Source: Prochlorococcus sp. AG-347-L17 (lineage in GTDB: Bacteria > Cyanobacteriota > Cyanobacteriia > PCC-6307 > Cyanobiaceae). Taken from it: a DNA stretch of 39,792 nucleotides. Position 1 is the stretch's first letter, and every line of letters begins with the position of its first letter. Location: contig QCCN01000016.1 in NCBI GenBank assembly GCA_003278925.1, positions 1 to 39,792 of the forward strand. Direction: 5' to 3'. Under the pieces are notes generated by a model. That model saw only the letters and a program-made list of their open reading frames with translations, was not told where the DNA came from and did no database searches. Both the position numbers and the translations under genes were made by a program. Shown piece after piece: positions 8,299 to 19,501 of the stretch.

Positions 8299-9837
8299 TT
8301 GTCTGAAATAAAAGAAGCGCGCTTACAAAAAGCTAGTTCACTCGTTAATAAAGGATTTGCTTCTTATGCACAGAACTTTAAGGTATCACATACTACCAGT
8401 TTTCTTATTCAAAAATTTGATTATCTAGAAAATGGTCAAGAGGCAGACTTCAGTGTTTCTATCGCTGGTAGAGTTCTGGCAAAAAGGGTAATGGGCAAAA
8501 TTGCCTTTTTCACAATAAGTGATCAAGAAGGTCAGATTCAGCTTTATCTAGATAAAAGGATTATTAATTTCAATTTAGAAAAACAAAAATTACTTTCTTT
8601 TGAAGATCTCAAGGAAATAGTAGATATTGGTGATTGGATAGGCGTCTATGGAACTATTAAAAAAACTAATAAAGGTGAGCTTTCAATTAAAGTAGAAAAA
8701 TGGGAAATGTTATCCAAATCATTACAACCTCTCCCAGATAAATGGCATGGATTGACTGATATTGAAAAAAGATATAGACAACGTTATTTAGATTTAATAG
8801 TAAATCCTCACTCCAAAAATGTATTTAAAACCAGAGCGAAATGTATAAGTTTTATAAGAAAATGGCTAGATAATAGAAATTTTTTAGAGATAGAGACTCC
8901 AATACTGCAATCTGAAGCTGGTGGTGCTGAAGCAAGACCATTTATAACTCATCACAATACATTAGATATTCCGTTGTATTTAAGAATAGCTACAGAATTA
9001 CATTTAAAGAGAATGGTTGTTGGAGGTTTTGAGAAAGTATATGAATTGGGAAGAATATTCCGTAATGAGGGGATAAGTACAAGGCATAATCCAGAATTCA
9101 CCTCAGTTGAAATTTATGAAGCTTATTCTGATTATGTGGATATGATGAATTTAACTGAAGAATTGATTAAAGATATCGTAGCTGATGCATGTGGGTCTTT
9201 AATTATAAATTATCAAAATAAAGAAATTGATTTTTCTAAGCCTTGGTTAAGAATATCCATGAAAGCTATTGTCAAAAAATATACAGGGATTGATTTTGAT
9301 TCTTTCAGCGGAGACTTTCTAGCAGCAAAACAAGCCGTTAAAAATATCAATGTTGATTGTTCTAATAAAGTAAATACTATCGGAAGACTTTTAAATGAGG
9401 TTTTCGAGCAAAAAGTAGAATCAAAACTTATAGAACCCACTTTTATTATTGATTATCCTGTTGAAATTTCTCCTTTAGCTAGGCCTCATCATGATAATAA
9501 AGAAATAGTTCAGAGATTTGAATTATTCATTGTTGGTCGAGAACTGGCAAATGCGTTTAGTGAGTTGATAGATCCAGTAGATCAAAGAGAAAGAATGCAA
9601 TTACAGCAATCTCTTAGAGATGAAGGAGATCTTGAGGCTCACTGTATAGATGAAGATTTTTTGAATGCTTTAGAGATTGGCATGCCGCCTACGGGAGGAT
9701 TAGGTATAGGCATTGATAGGCTAATTATGTTAATTACTAATAGCGCATCGATTAGAGATGTAATCCCTTTCCCATTATTAAAACCAGAAATAACTTCTAA
9801 AAAAAGTGAAAAATTACCCTCGAATGAAGTAAAATAA
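8299..9837 (+). CDS. lysS: lysyl-tRNA synthetase, class II
   Basis: This 512-residue enzyme charges tRNA-Lys. An N-terminal OB-fold anticodon-binding domain (about residues 50-150, with [18 protein letters not shown]) precedes the class II catalytic core. Motif 1 region is [21 protein letters not shown], motif 2 is [18 protein letters not shown], and motif 3 is [12 protein letters not shown]. The start is TTG at 8299, 50 bases after the rpaB stop; the following [14 protein letters not shown] reads as a genuine N-terminus. The small gene at 9866 follows 28 bases later. Confidence 0.95.
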   Translation: MSEIKEARLQKASSLVNKGFASYAQNFKVSHTTSFLIQKFDYLENGQEADFSVSIAGRVLAKRVMGKIAFFTISDQEGQIQLYLDKRIINFNLEKQKLLSFEDLKEIVDIGDWIGVYGTIKKTNKGELSIKVEKWEMLSKSLQPLPDKWHGLTDIEKRYRQRYLDLIVNPHSKNVFKTRAKCISFIRKWLDNRNFLEIETPILQSEAGGAEARPFITHHNTLDIPLYLRIATELHLKRMVVGGFEKVYELGRIFRNEGISTRHNPEFTSVEIYEAYSDYVDMMNLTEELIKDIVADACGSLIINYQNKEIDFSKPWLRISMKAIVKKYTGIDFDSFSGDFLAAKQAVKNINVDCSNKVNTIGRLLNEVFEQKVESKLIEPTFIIDYPVEISPLARPHHDNKEIVQRFELFIVGRELANAFSELIDPVDQRERMQLQQSLRDEGDLEAHCIDEDFLNALEIGMPPTGGLGIGIDRLIMLITNSASIRDVIPFPLLKPEITSKKSEKLPSNEVK

Positions 9838-9865
9838 TTAAATCAATCCAATACGAAATTTTTAA

Positions 9866-10111
9866 ATGAGTGGTGAACGTGTTGGTTTCCGTTTCAAACA
9901 CGCGGATGCAGTAGTAAAAAGAAATCCTCAAGGCCGATCAAGAAGAGGATGGGTTATTGAACCAGTAGAGCAAACTACAAGTAGGGGAACAAAAATGCCT
10001 GCATATAAAATTCGCTGGAGAGATAGTGAGAGGCCAGAAACTGTATTGCAGCATATGCTAATTGCAGATCCAGATCCTTCCCCACCTCCAGGTTCAGTAA
10101 GTTTAGATTGA
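9866..10111 (+). CDS. conserved small protein of unknown function
   Basis: I do not recognise a named family. The 81-residue protein has a basic N-terminal half (KRNPQGRSRRGWVIEP), a GTKMPAYKIRWRDSERPETV stretch suggestive of a small beta-barrel, and an acidic, proline-rich tail DPDPSPPPGS. There is no signal peptide or membrane segment. It has a clear ATG, sits 28 bases behind lysS and 26 bases from the convergent smpB, and its codon use matches its neighbours, which supports a real gene. The basic body suggests nucleic-acid or ribosome contact, but this is speculation. Confidence 0.75.
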   Translation: MSGERVGFRFKHADAVVKRNPQGRSRRGWVIEPVEQTTSRGTKMPAYKIRWRDSERPETVLQHMLIADPDPSPPPGSVSLD

Positions 10112-10137
10112 TATTTTCAATAATTCTGACTAATCTT

Positions 10138-10632
10138 TTATCTCTTTAGTGCAGAGTTGATTTCTTTTTTTATGCTTTTTTGTTTTTCATCTTGTCGTTT
10201 GTCATGTAATTTTTTCCCTTTACCAACTCCAATAGTTAGTTTTATCCATGAGCCTTTTAAATAAAGAGATAATGGAACAATAGTCATTCCTTTTTTTTCA
10301 GTATTAGATTTCATTTTTATTATTTCTTTTTTATGTAATAGCAACTTTCTATTTCTTAGTGGATCATGATTAAAGAAAGACCCCACATTTTTATGTGGTG
10401 AAATGTGAACATTTAATAATAAGATCTCACCATCTCTGAATGTACAGTATCCGTCTCTCAAATTTGCTTTTCCGTTTCTAATGGACTTTACTTCAGTCCC
10501 TAAAAGCTCAATTCCAGCTTCGATTGTTTCAGATATTGCATATTGAAATTTTGCATATCTATTATCAGCTAGAAGTTTAAAATTATTTCCTTTATGAGTA
10601 TTTTTTTTAACTTTGTTTGAATTTTTTGCCAT
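10138..10632 (-). CDS. smpB: SsrA-binding protein SmpB
   Basis: SmpB binds tmRNA and delivers it to stalled ribosomes for trans-translation. The 164-residue protein has a lysine-rich N-terminus, then the oligonucleotide-binding barrel with the typical [23 protein letters not shown] and HISPHKN segments. It ends in a basic tail with [10 protein letters not shown], which folds in the decoding centre. It is divergent from ruvB with a 52-base gap. The tmRNA gene ssrA is not visible in this window. Confidence 0.95.
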   Translation of the reverse strand: MAKNSNKVKKNTHKGNNFKLLADNRYAKFQYAISETIEAGIELLGTEVKSIRNGKANLRDGYCTFRDGEILLLNVHISPHKNVGSFFNHDPLRNRKLLLHKKEIIKMKSNTEKKGMTIVPLSLYLKGSWIKLTIGVGKGKKLHDKRQDEKQKSIKKEINSALKR

Positions 10633-10684
10633 TTTAGTTGTAAAAAATCTTTCTACTTAGAACAATTGCAATTAACCTTTCATT

Positions 10685-11743
10685 ATGGCAATAATTTCTT
10701 CCAATATAGGCGATAATGACTCTTCTTTTCGTAAAAAAGAACTTAGGCTATTTGATTCAAAAAACATTCCAGAAGAAAAGAGAAATAATAATTTGAACTT
10801 AGCTCGGCCTCTTAATTTAAAAGAATTTATTGGCCAAGAACAACTTAAATCTTCTTTAAGAATAGCTATAGATGCTTCAATTATTAGAAAGGAACCTTTG
10901 GAGCATATTCTTTTATATGGACAGCCTGGTCTAGGTAAGACTACTCTTGCTTTTTTGATAGCCCATGAATTGAATACAAAATGTAGGGTTGCGACTGCAC
11001 CAGCAATTGAAAGACCAAGAGATATTGTAGGTTTACTTCTTGGATTAAAAGAAGGTGAAGTTTTATTTATTGATGAGATACATCGCTTAAATAGGTTAAC
11101 TGAAGAGTTGTTATATTCTGCAATGGAGGATTTTAGACTTGACTTAACTATGGGAGCTAATAGAGGAGCCCGTTGCAGAACAATTAATCTTCCTAGGTTT
11201 ACTCTGATTGGCGCGACAACTAAATTAGCCTCAATAAGTGCACCTCTAAGAGATAGATTTGGGATATCTCAGAAAATTGAAATTTATACATGTGATGAAT
11301 TAAAACAAATTATTGTTAATTTCTCCCGATTAATAAACCTCAATTTAGAAGAAGAAGCATCTTATGATTTGGCAAAGATATCTCGAGGGACTCCAAGAAT
11401 TGCTTTAAGATTATTAAGACGAGTTAGAGATTATGCTCAAGTTGTTATGAAAACTAATACTATTTCAGTGAATTTAATAAAAAAAGCTTTAAATTCTTAC
11501 CAAATAGACGAAAAAGGATTGGATTCTTTAGATAGACACTATTTGTCTTTTCTTAACCAAAATAATAATATTCCAACTGGCCTTGATTCAATTGCATCTG
11601 GGTTGGGCGATGATTCCTCAATGTTAGAATTTGTAGTTGAGCCATATCTCATTAAAATTGGTTTTCTAACGAGAACTCCTCGAGGAAGATTGCTTACTAC
11701 TTTAGGAAAAAAGTACATTAATTCAAAAGATGATAACTTTTAA
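10685..11743 (+). CDS. ruvB: Holliday junction branch-migration helicase RuvB
   Basis: RuvB is the hexameric AAA+ motor that drives branch migration of Holliday junctions with RuvA. The 352-residue protein shows Walker [11 protein letters not shown] near residue 78, Walker [10 protein letters not shown] near 128, the [17 protein letters not shown] sensor/arginine-finger region near 177, and a C-terminal winged helix with [13 protein letters not shown]. Its last 14 bases overlap the start of the next gene in another frame, implying translational coupling. Confidence 0.96.
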   Translation: MAIISSNIGDNDSSFRKKELRLFDSKNIPEEKRNNNLNLARPLNLKEFIGQEQLKSSLRIAIDASIIRKEPLEHILLYGQPGLGKTTLAFLIAHELNTKCRVATAPAIERPRDIVGLLLGLKEGEVLFIDEIHRLNRLTEELLYSAMEDFRLDLTMGANRGARCRTINLPRFTLIGATTKLASISAPLRDRFGISQKIEIYTCDELKQIIVNFSRLINLNLEEEASYDLAKISRGTPRIALRLLRRVRDYAQVVMKTNTISVNLIKKALNSYQIDEKGLDSLDRHYLSFLNQNNNIPTGLDSIASGLGDDSSMLEFVVEPYLIKIGFLTRTPRGRLLTTLGKKYINSKDDNF

Positions 11744-12518
11744 AAAAGTTAAGGTTTGTTTTTTATTAATTTTTATTTTTTTCAATATTTTTTATATTGC
11801 ACCATGCTATTCATTATCTTTGAGAGAGGATTTGTTTAAAAATGCGTTAGATCTTAGTTCAGGCGGAAAATTTAATCTCGCTTTACAAGAATGGAATCAA
11901 TATCTCGATTCTTATCCTGATGACGCTGCAGGTTTTAGCAATAGAGGAAATGTAAGACTTGTTGTAGGAGATGTTAAGGGATCAATTGATGACCAAAATA
12001 AGGCAATAAGTTTGAATCCTAGTGAAATAGATCCTTACATTAATAGAGGGATAGCTGAGGAAGCATTGGGTTTATGGTCTCAAGCGAAAAAGGATTATAT
12101 GTTTGTTATTTCCCTAGATAGTAAAAATTTCTCTGCATTATATAATTTAGCTAACGTCGAAGGATCTACATCCCATTGGGATAAAGCAAGAGATTTATTC
12201 TCAAAAGCTTCTTTATATAATCCAGGATTTGCCATGGCTAGGTCAAGTTTGGCGTTAGCAGATTTCCAGTTGGGAAATATTGATGAAGCTGAAAAAGAAT
12301 TAATAAAGTTAATTAGACGTTATCCAACTTTTGCAGATGCTAGGGCAGCTTTAACAGCTTTGAATTGGTCTAATGGTGAATCTGGTAAAGCAGAGAGTAA
12401 TTGGATAGCGGTAACTGAATTAGATCCTAGATATAGTAATGAAGAATGGTTAAAAAAAATAAGGAGATGGCCTCCACAACCAATTAAAGATTTAATGAAT
12501 TTTATCGATTTAAAATAA
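11730..12518 (+). CDS. exported TPR-repeat protein
   Basis: The 262-residue protein starts with a basic patch and hydrophobic stretch (about residues 9-28) ending near PCYS, a signal peptide or membrane anchor. About five tetratricopeptide repeats follow, recognisable by patterns such as [37 protein letters not shown] and [15 protein letters not shown] arrays bind other proteins; the partner is unknown. It overlaps ruvB by 14 bases and ends three bases before the M20 hydrolase gene. A thylakoid or periplasmic assembly role would fit but is not shown. Confidence 0.85.
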   Translation: MITFKKVKVCFLLIFIFFNIFYIAPCYSLSLREDLFKNALDLSSGGKFNLALQEWNQYLDSYPDDAAGFSNRGNVRLVVGDVKGSIDDQNKAISLNPSEIDPYINRGIAEEALGLWSQAKKDYMFVISLDSKNFSALYNLANVEGSTSHWDKARDLFSKASLYNPGFAMARSSLALADFQLGNIDEAEKELIKLIRRYPTFADARAALTALNWSNGESGKAESNWIAVTELDPRYSNEEWLKKIRRWPPQPIKDLMNFIDLK

Positions 12519-12521
12519 GTA

Positions 12522-13706
12522 ATGAATAGAGATCAGTTACATAAAAAAATTGATTCGTTTAATGATGAACTAATTAACTTAAGAAGACATATCCATGAAC
12601 ATCCTGAATTAAGTGGACTTGAAAATCAAACAGCGATCTTGATCAGTGGTTTTTTAAAAGATATTGGTTGGAATGTTAGAGAATCTATAGGTAGGACTGG
12701 AGTTATAGCTGATTTTGGCCCCTTAGATAAGGGCATTATAGGTTTAAGAGTGGATATGGATGCTTTGCCAATATTTGAGGAAACTAAATTAAGTTTTTCT
12801 TCAAAACTAGATGGTGTTATGCATGCCTGTGGTCACGATTTGCATATCTCGATTGGATTGGGTGTGGCAAAAATTATTAAGGATTTAAAACTAAATTTTG
12901 GGACTCGGATAATTTTTCAGCCTGCTGAAGAAATTGCTAGTGGAGCTAGATGGATGATTAAGGATGGTGCAACTAATGGTTTAACCCATATTTTGGGAGT
13001 TCATGTTTACCCCGATTTATCCGTTGGGACTATTGGTATTAAAGAGGGAAGTTTAACTGCAGCTGCTGGAGAAATTAATGTTGAGATTAAAGGAAAATCA
13101 GGCCATGGTGCTCGACCTCATGAAGGAGTTGATGCTATTTGGGCGGCCTCAAAAGTTATCTCGGGAATTCAAGAATCAATAACGCGGAAGTTAGACCCTC
13201 TAGATCCAGTAGTAATAACTTTTGGGAAAATAAATGGCGGCAATGCATTCAATGTTCTCGCTGAAAAGGTTAATTTAATTGGTACTGTTAGATGCACTAA
13301 TCGTAAAGTATTTACGAATATTGGTAATTGGCTCAATGAAAATATCACTTCTTTAGCTAATAGTTGCGGAGCTGAAGCAAAAGTAATATTTAGAGAAATC
13401 ACTCCGGCAGTTAATAATAATTCTGAAATTAATAGAGTCCTTAGAGATTCGGGAGTTAAGGTTTTGGGGCAAGAAAATGTTATCGAATTGCAAAAACCAT
13501 CATTAGGAGCTGAGGATTTCGCTGAATTTTTAAAAGATATTCCAGGGGCTATGTTTAGGCTTGGTGTTTCGAGTTCAAATGGATGTGCTCCGCTTCATAG
13601 TTCTAAATTTGATCCAGATGAAAGAGCTATTGCTGTTGGAATTAAAGTGATAATAGAATCCATAGTACAGTTAAACAATGAAAAAATTAATAAAATTGGA
13701 AAATGA
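12522..13706 (+). CDS. M20-family amidohydrolase/peptidase
   Basis: This 394-residue zinc hydrolase belongs to the M20D group that includes hippurate hydrolase, N-acyl-amino-acid and IAA-amino-acid hydrolases. Metal and catalytic motifs are visible: LRRHIHEHPELSG at the N-terminus, GLRVDMDALPI, MHACGHDLH near residue 103, FQPAEEIASGARWMI near 137, GKSGHGARPHEGVDA in the dimerisation domain, and LGAEDFAEFL near the C-terminus. It probably releases an amino acid from an acylated or conjugated form in the cytoplasm; substrate unknown. It overlaps the next small gene by four bases. Confidence 0.92.
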   Translation: MNRDQLHKKIDSFNDELINLRRHIHEHPELSGLENQTAILISGFLKDIGWNVRESIGRTGVIADFGPLDKGIIGLRVDMDALPIFEETKLSFSSKLDGVMHACGHDLHISIGLGVAKIIKDLKLNFGTRIIFQPAEEIASGARWMIKDGATNGLTHILGVHVYPDLSVGTIGIKEGSLTAAAGEINVEIKGKSGHGARPHEGVDAIWAASKVISGIQESITRKLDPLDPVVITFGKINGGNAFNVLAEKVNLIGTVRCTNRKVFTNIGNWLNENITSLANSCGAEAKVIFREITPAVNNNSEINRVLRDSGVKVLGQENVIELQKPSLGAEDFAEFLKDIPGAMFRLGVSSSNGCAPLHSSKFDPDERAIAVGIKVIIESIVQLNNEKINKIGK

Positions 13707-13918
13707 ATATTAATAAAAGATTTATCTTATCTTTTGTAGCTCCTTTCATGATTCTCATATCTGCTATCGGATTGATATTTAGGGACAAATCTAGGAAGAT
13801 TTTTTATTTACCTATTGGCGTAATGGGGGTTGTAATTATTTTGGAGAGGGGCATAAGCAGACAATTGGATAGGAAAAATATTCTAAAAAAGATAAAGTCT
13901 TATCAAAAAGCTAAATAA
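13703..13918 (+). CDS. small two-helix membrane protein
   Basis: This 71-residue protein has two hydrophobic segments (about residues 8-26 and 34-48) separated by a basic turn, and a strongly basic tail. It resembles the short DUF3188-type membrane proteins annotated in cyanobacteria, though I am unsure of that family. The ATG overlaps the stop of the M20 hydrolase by four bases, so it is translationally coupled and likely the last gene of the ruvB-TPR-M20 run. Function unknown. Confidence 0.75.
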   Translation: MNINKRFILSFVAPFMILISAIGLIFRDKSRKIFYLPIGVMGVVIILERGISRQLDRKNILKKIKSYQKAK

Positions 13919-13987
13919 AATCACTTTATTTATTTTTACGCAACATGAGATGACTATTTTTTAGAAAAGAGCTATTAATAATATTAA

Positions 13988-14072
13988 TACTAGGGGTGCT
14001 AAGAATTTTAACTTAGCTGAGATCATACCCTTTGAACCTGAATCATTCAACTTGATTCAGGGAAGTGAAGAT
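13988..14072 (+). ncRNA. TPP (THI-box) riboswitch, apparent variant, upstream of thiC
   Basis: The core THI-box blocks are present in order: GGGGTGC at 13993-13999, a short P3 stem (13999-14003 with 14012-14016), CTGAGA at 14017-14022, ACCCTTTGAACCTGA at 14027-14041, and AGGGAA at 14059-14064. The P4/P5 arm is odd. Bases 14037-14045 and 14053-14061 pair perfectly over 9 bp, leaving none of the asymmetric internal loop with conserved CG that normally contacts the pyrophosphate. The location 45 bases upstream of thiC fits feedback control of thiamine synthesis. Bases 14063-14067 can instead pair with 14094-14098 near the thiC start, a possible switching structure. Confidence 0.88.
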
Positions 14073-14116
14073 TTGATCAAACTTTAGTAATAACACTTTT
14101 AAAAAATTTGTAAATT

Positions 14117-15487
14117 ATGAGAAGTTCGTGGATTAAGCCTCGCCTTGGTAAAGACAATGTAACTCAAATGAACTTTGCGAGAAACGGATATATCACTGAA
14201 GAAATGGATTTTGTTGCTAAAAAAGAGAATCTTCCTTCTTCTTTAATAATGGAAGAAGTGGCAAGAGGCAGATTAATTATTCCAGCTAATATTAATCATT
14301 TGAATCTTGAGCCAATGTCAATAGGCATTGCTTCAAGATGTAAAGTTAATGCCAATATTGGTGCTTCCCCTAATGCAAGCGATATCAATGAAGAAGTTGA
14401 GAAGCTAAAACTGGCAGTTAAATATGGCGCTGATACAGTTATGGATCTTTCTACAGGAGGAGTAAATTTAGATGAAGTTCGGCAAGCAATAATTCATGAG
14501 TCTCCTGTCCCTATTGGAACAGTTCCTGTCTATCAAGCATTAGAAAGTGTACATGGTTCAATAGATAGATTAACTGAAGACGATTTTCTTCATATTATTG
14601 AAAAACATTGTCAGCAGGGCGTAGATTATCAAACCATACATGCCGGGCTATTAATAGAGCATTTGCCGAAAGTCAAAGGAAGAATTACTGGAATTGTCAG
14701 TAGGGGGGGAGGTATTTTAGCCCAATGGATGTTACATCATTTTAAACAAAACCCTTTATATACAAGATTTGATGACATTTGTGAGATTTTTAAGAAATAT
14801 GATTGTACTTTTTCTCTAGGAGACTCATTAAGACCTGGATGTTTGCATGATGCTTCTGATGATGCCCAGTTAGCTGAATTGAAGACCTTAGGCGAGCTTA
14901 CTCGAAGAGCATGGGACCATAATGTTCAAGTAATGGTTGAGGGGCCTGGTCATGTACCTATGGACCAAATTGAGTTTAATGTGAGAAAGCAAATGGAAGA
15001 ATGTTCAGAAGCCCCATTTTATGTGCTTGGTCCATTAGTTACAGATATATCACCTGGTTATGATCATATATCAAGTGCTATTGGGGCGGCGATGGCAGGG
15101 TGGTATGGAACTTCAATGTTATGTTATGTAACGCCAAAAGAACATCTAGGTCTACCAAATGCAGAAGATGTGAGGGAAGGCTTAATTGCTTATAAAATAG
15201 CTGCTCACGCTGCTGATATAGCAAGACATAGAGCTGGAGCTCGTGATCGAGATGATGAACTTAGTCATGCAAGGTATAACTTTGATTGGAATAAACAATT
15301 CGAACTTTCATTAGATCCGGAAAGGGCGAAGCAGTACCATGATGAGACACTTCCTGAAGAAATCTTTAAAAAAGCAGAGTTTTGTTCAATGTGTGGCCCT
15401 AAACATTGTCCAATGAATTCAAAGATTTCTGATGAATCTCTTGATCAGTTAAAAGATAAGCTTCAGGAATGCAATACTTCAGTGTAG
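14117..15487 (+). CDS. thiC: phosphomethylpyrimidine synthase ThiC
   Basis: ThiC is the radical-SAM enzyme converting aminoimidazole ribotide to HMP phosphate, the pyrimidine half of thiamine. The 456-residue protein is of the shorter form. It carries [12 protein letters not shown] near residue 80, the [17 protein letters not shown] block ([15 protein letters not shown]) near 274, and the C-terminal iron-sulfur motif [11 protein letters not shown] (CxxCxxxxC) near 424. It is preceded by a THI-box riboswitch, which implies repression by a thiamine compound. It converges on tktA with only 14 bases between them. Confidence 0.97.
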   Translation: MRSSWIKPRLGKDNVTQMNFARNGYITEEMDFVAKKENLPSSLIMEEVARGRLIIPANINHLNLEPMSIGIASRCKVNANIGASPNASDINEEVEKLKLAVKYGADTVMDLSTGGVNLDEVRQAIIHESPVPIGTVPVYQALESVHGSIDRLTEDDFLHIIEKHCQQGVDYQTIHAGLLIEHLPKVKGRITGIVSRGGGILAQWMLHHFKQNPLYTRFDDICEIFKKYDCTFSLGDSLRPGCLHDASDDAQLAELKTLGELTRRAWDHNVQVMVEGPGHVPMDQIEFNVRKQMEECSEAPFYVLGPLVTDISPGYDHISSAIGAAMAGWYGTSMLCYVTPKEHLGLPNAEDVREGLIAYKIAAHAADIARHRAGARDRDDELSHARYNFDWNKQFELSLDPERAKQYHDETLPEEIFKKAEFCSMCGPKHCPMNSKISDESLDQLKDKLQECNTSV

Positions 15488-15501
15488 TTATAAATTAGTA
15501 G

Positions 15502-17508
15502 TTATAGAATTTCTTTCGTCTTATTAACTACGTTTTCTACCGTAAACCCAAAATTTTTCATACATTCTCCGCCTGGTGCTGATGCACCAAACCTATCCAT
15601 AGTAATACAAATTCCGTCAAAACCTGTATATTTATGCCATCCAAATGAATGTGCAGCTTCTACTACAACTCTCTTTTTCACACTACTAGGTAAAACACTT
15701 TCTTTATAGGATTCTTCTTGCTCTTCAAAAAGTTCTACACAAGGCATAGAAACAACTCTAATTTTTTTACCTAAGCTTGAAATTTCTTTACTTGCTTCAA
15801 TGCAAAGATTCAGTTCGCTTCCAGTACCAATGAATATTAAGTCTGGTGTTCCTTCACAATCTGAAACTACATATCCTCCTAGAGCAACTTTGTCGATCGA
15901 AGTATTTGCTTGATTTGGCATACCTTGTCTACTTAAACAAAGGGCGGAAGGTCTTTTTCGATTTTGAATAGCAAGCTTATAAGCTCCACTCGTCTCATTA
16001 CCATCTCCAGGCCTGAAAACTAGCATGTTAGGCATGGCGCGAAGAGAAGGGATAGTTTCAATAGGTTGATGTGTTGGGCCATCTTCTCCTACTCCAATTG
16101 AATCGTGAGTTAAGACATAGATCACTCCTAATTCGCTAAGTGCTGAAAGCCTCATTGAGCCCCTCATATAATCGGCGAAAACAAGGAAGGTTCCACCATA
16201 AGGGATAAGACCACTATTGTGATAGGCAATACCATTCAGTACAGCTGCCATTGCATGCTCTCGTACACCAAAATGTAAATATCTTTTTTCAGGGCTATGT
16301 GGCTGGAATGATCCAGTTTCTCCTTTTATATCTGTGTAATTAGAGTGAGTTAAATCTGCAGATCCGCCAATTAATTCAGGTAAATTAGGACCTAGAGCAC
16401 CCAAACATATTTGTGAATGCTTTCTGGTGGCTAACCCTTTATCATCAGGCGAATAAGAGGGGAGATCTGAGTCCCAATTCTCAGGTAATTGACCCTCTAA
16501 CATTCTTTTTAACTCGGCTCCTTCAGAGGGATATTTTTTTTGATATTCTTCAAATTTAGTATCCCATTCCTTCTCTAAATTTTCACCTTTGTTTATTGAA
16601 TTTCTAAAATGCGCATATACTTCATCGGGTATTTCAAATGGAGGATATTCCCAATTTAGAAACTCTCTAGTTAATGCAGCTTCTTCTTCTCCAACAGCTG
16701 CTCCATGAATTCCAGCCGTATCTGATTTATTTGGAGAACCATAACCTATGGTTGTAGAAATCTTTATAATTGAAGGCTTGTCTGTAATTAATTTTGCTTT
16801 TTCGATAGCTTCAGTGATTCCTTTAACATCATGATTTCCATCTTCAACATGTTGTACATGCCATCCATAAGCTTCATATCTTTTTAAGACATCTTCGGTA
16901 AAAGAAACGTCGGTTCGCCCATCAATTGTAATTTGATTATCGTCATATAGTGCAATTAATTTTCCAAGCTTAAGGTGACCAGCTAATGAACAGGCCTCTG
17001 ATGCAATACCTTCTTGATTACAGCCATCGCCCATTATTACATAAGTATAGTGATCAACGATATTGCAATCAGGCTTATTAAATTTAGCTGCTAAATGTGT
17101 TTCAGCTATTGCTAAACCAACTGCATTTGAAATTCCGGCTCCAAGAGGCCCAGCTGTAACTTCAACACCTTCAGTTTCGAATGTTTCTGGATGTCCAGGT
17201 GTTTTTGATCCCCATTGCCTAAATTCTTTAATATCTTCTATGGAAACTGATTTATATCCTGTTAAATGAAGCAAGGAATATAACAGCATACAGCCATGAC
17301 CAGCTGATAATACAAAACGATCTCTATTGAACCATTTTGGGTTATTAGGGTTGTGATTAAGTATGTTTTGCCATAATGCATAACCCATAGGAGCACATCC
17401 CATTGGCAATCCAGGATGTCCACTATTAGATTTATTTACTGCATCTACAGCAAGCATTCTTATACTATTTACACAAAGTGATTCTAATGAAACAGATGCA
17501 GCGACCAT
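15502..17508 (-). CDS. tktA: transketolase
   Basis: Transketolase moves two-carbon ketol units in the Calvin cycle and pentose phosphate pathway using thiamine diphosphate. The 668-residue protein has the three expected domains. Visible landmarks are [18 protein letters not shown] near residue 30, the TPP-binding [19 protein letters not shown] near 159, [17 protein letters not shown] near 470, and SRQGMP near 535. Length is normal. The enzyme depends on the cofactor whose synthesis gene, thiC, lies convergently next door. It is on the same strand as fabF and acpP, with a 43-base gap. Confidence 0.97.
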   Translation of the reverse strand: MVAASVSLESLCVNSIRMLAVDAVNKSNSGHPGLPMGCAPMGYALWQNILNHNPNNPKWFNRDRFVLSAGHGCMLLYSLLHLTGYKSVSIEDIKEFRQWGSKTPGHPETFETEGVEVTAGPLGAGISNAVGLAIAETHLAAKFNKPDCNIVDHYTYVIMGDGCNQEGIASEACSLAGHLKLGKLIALYDDNQITIDGRTDVSFTEDVLKRYEAYGWHVQHVEDGNHDVKGITEAIEKAKLITDKPSIIKISTTIGYGSPNKSDTAGIHGAAVGEEEAALTREFLNWEYPPFEIPDEVYAHFRNSINKGENLEKEWDTKFEEYQKKYPSEGAELKRMLEGQLPENWDSDLPSYSPDDKGLATRKHSQICLGALGPNLPELIGGSADLTHSNYTDIKGETGSFQPHSPEKRYLHFGVREHAMAAVLNGIAYHNSGLIPYGGTFLVFADYMRGSMRLSALSELGVIYVLTHDSIGVGEDGPTHQPIETIPSLRAMPNMLVFRPGDGNETSGAYKLAIQNRKRPSALCLSRQGMPNQANTSIDKVALGGYVVSDCEGTPDLIFIGTGSELNLCIEASKEISSLGKKIRVVSMPCVELFEEQEESYKESVLPSSVKKRVVVEAAHSFGWHKYTGFDGICITMDRFGASAPGGECMKNFGFTVENVVNKTKEIL

Positions 17509-17551
17509 TGTTTTAAAATAAGTTAAGTTGGAAATACAGAATTGGTTGTCT

Positions 17552-18796
17552 TCAATTCATTTTGCTGAAAGCAAGGCAAACATTGTGACCACCAAAGCCG
17601 AAAGAATTAGAAAGAGCAACTCCTATTTGAGCTTCTCTTGCATTATTTGGTACATAATCAAGATCACATTCAGGATCTCGATTGACGTAGTTAATTGTAG
17701 GAGGGATAAAATTATGTGTCAAAGAAAGTATACAAGCTACAGCTTCTATACCTCCTGAGCCTCCTAAGAGATGACCTGTCATCGACTTAGTAGAGCTTAC
17801 AGGAATGAGGTAAGATCTGTCTTTAAAAATAGATTTAATTGCAGAAGTTTCATTTTTATCATTAGCTGATGTACTTGTTCCATGAGCATTTATGTAATCA
17901 ACTTTTTCAAGGCTAAGACAAGCGTCTTCAATTGCCAATTTGATAGCTTCGGCGCCTCCAACCCCGCCTGGAGATGGAGCAGTAATGTGATGAGCATCAC
18001 ATGTTGTTCCATATCCAACTATTTCTGCATAAATTCTCGCATTCCTTTTTTGTGCATTTTCTAAAGTTTCTAAAACAAGAATTCCAGATCCCTCTCCAAT
18101 AACAAATCCATCTCTTTCTGCATCAAAAGGTCTACTAGCAGTTTGAGGGCTTTCATTTCTGGAAGAAAGAGCTTTGGCACTGGCAAAACCAGCTACTCCG
18201 AGAGGCGTAATACTTGCTTCTGCTCCCCCACAGACCATTGCATCTGCTTTCCCAAGTTGGAGTAATCTAAAAGAATCACCAATTGCATTTGAACCCGCAG
18301 CGCAAGCAGTTGAAACAGAGGAACTTGGTCCTTTTGCACCCAAAGCTATTGCAGCCAATCCAGTGGCCATGTTTGGAATCATCATTGGGACTGTAAATGG
18401 ACTTACTCTTTTAGGCCCTTTATGACTCAATATTTGAGCTTGACTTTCCATAGTTAGTAAGCCTCCAACACCAGAACCAATAATCACTCCAATTCTTGAT
18501 GCATTAGCTTCAGTAATTTCAAGTCCAGAATCATTAAAGGCTTGCTTTGCAGCAATAACTCCAAACTGAGAAAAACGATCCCATCTTTTGGATTCTTTAG
18601 CTTCAATAAAATTTTCAGATTGAAGATTTTTTACTTCTGCAGCAAATTTGCAGGGATGTTGTTCAGGGTCAAAGAGAGTAATATCTGAGACTCCATTAGT
18701 ACCTGTTTGAAGACCGACTAAATATTCATCAATGTTATTACCAATTGGAGTTACTGCTCCGATACCAGTAATAACTACTCGATGGAAATTTGGCAT
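17552..18796 (-). CDS. fabF: 3-oxoacyl-ACP synthase II
   Basis: FabF condenses malonyl-ACP with acyl-ACP in fatty acid elongation. The 414-residue protein shows the thiolase-fold Cys-His-His triad: Cys165 in [12 protein letters not shown], His305 in [11 protein letters not shown], and His342 in GHLLGGSGG. The C-terminal [10 protein letters not shown] loop is also present. It starts six bases after acpP, so the two form an operon supplying the carrier and its condensing enzyme. Confidence 0.96.
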   Translation of the reverse strand: MPNFHRVVITGIGAVTPIGNNIDEYLVGLQTGTNGVSDITLFDPEQHPCKFAAEVKNLQSENFIEAKESKRWDRFSQFGVIAAKQAFNDSGLEITEANASRIGVIIGSGVGGLLTMESQAQILSHKGPKRVSPFTVPMMIPNMATGLAAIALGAKGPSSSVSTACAAGSNAIGDSFRLLQLGKADAMVCGGAEASITPLGVAGFASAKALSSRNESPQTASRPFDAERDGFVIGEGSGILVLETLENAQKRNARIYAEIVGYGTTCDAHHITAPSPGGVGGAEAIKLAIEDACLSLEKVDYINAHGTSTSANDKNETSAIKSIFKDRSYLIPVSSTKSMTGHLLGGSGGIEAVACILSLTHNFIPPTINYVNRDPECDLDYVPNNAREAQIGVALSNSFGFGGHNVCLAFSKMN

Positions 18797-18802
18797 TCTT
18801 TA

Positions 18803-19042
18803 TTAACCTTTTTTTTCTTCGATGAATTTTACTGCATCGCCAACAGTTGCGATTCCTTCAGCTGCTTCATCAGGAATTTCAATATCAAATGCTTCTTCTA
18901 AAGCCATCACGAGTTCAACAGTATCTAGAGAATCTGCACCCAAATCATTTTGGAAATTTGAATCTGATTTTACTTCTCCTGCTTCAACGCTTAATTGTTC
19001 TGAAACAATAGAACAGACTTTTTCGAGGATTTCTTGTGACAT
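18803..19042 (-). CDS. acpP: acyl carrier protein
   Basis: This 79-residue acidic protein carries growing acyl chains on a phosphopantetheine arm. The attachment serine is Ser38 in the invariant [16 protein letters not shown]. The rest shows the usual four-helix pattern ending in [17 protein letters not shown]. It is the first gene of the acpP-fabF pair and is divergent from psaC across 133 bases. Confidence 0.97.
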   Translation of the reverse strand: MSQEILEKVCSIVSEQLSVEAGEVKSDSNFQNDLGADSLDTVELVMALEEAFDIEIPDEAAEGIATVGDAVKFIEEKKG

Positions 19043-19133
19043 AGTTTATGGAAATTATTAATTATCTATATGATTTTATGCCCTAGAGTTAACAAGAGTG
19101 AAGCATATCTTAATTTTTTTAATTTCTTTGTAA

Positions 19134-19421
<288 letters not shown>

Positions 19422-19501
19422 TTTTTATAGTGCAGTTTTAAGAGAGTCCATGTTTTAGTAAATACGGATTTTATTTCAATATAATTGAAAAAAAAATTTG
19501 T

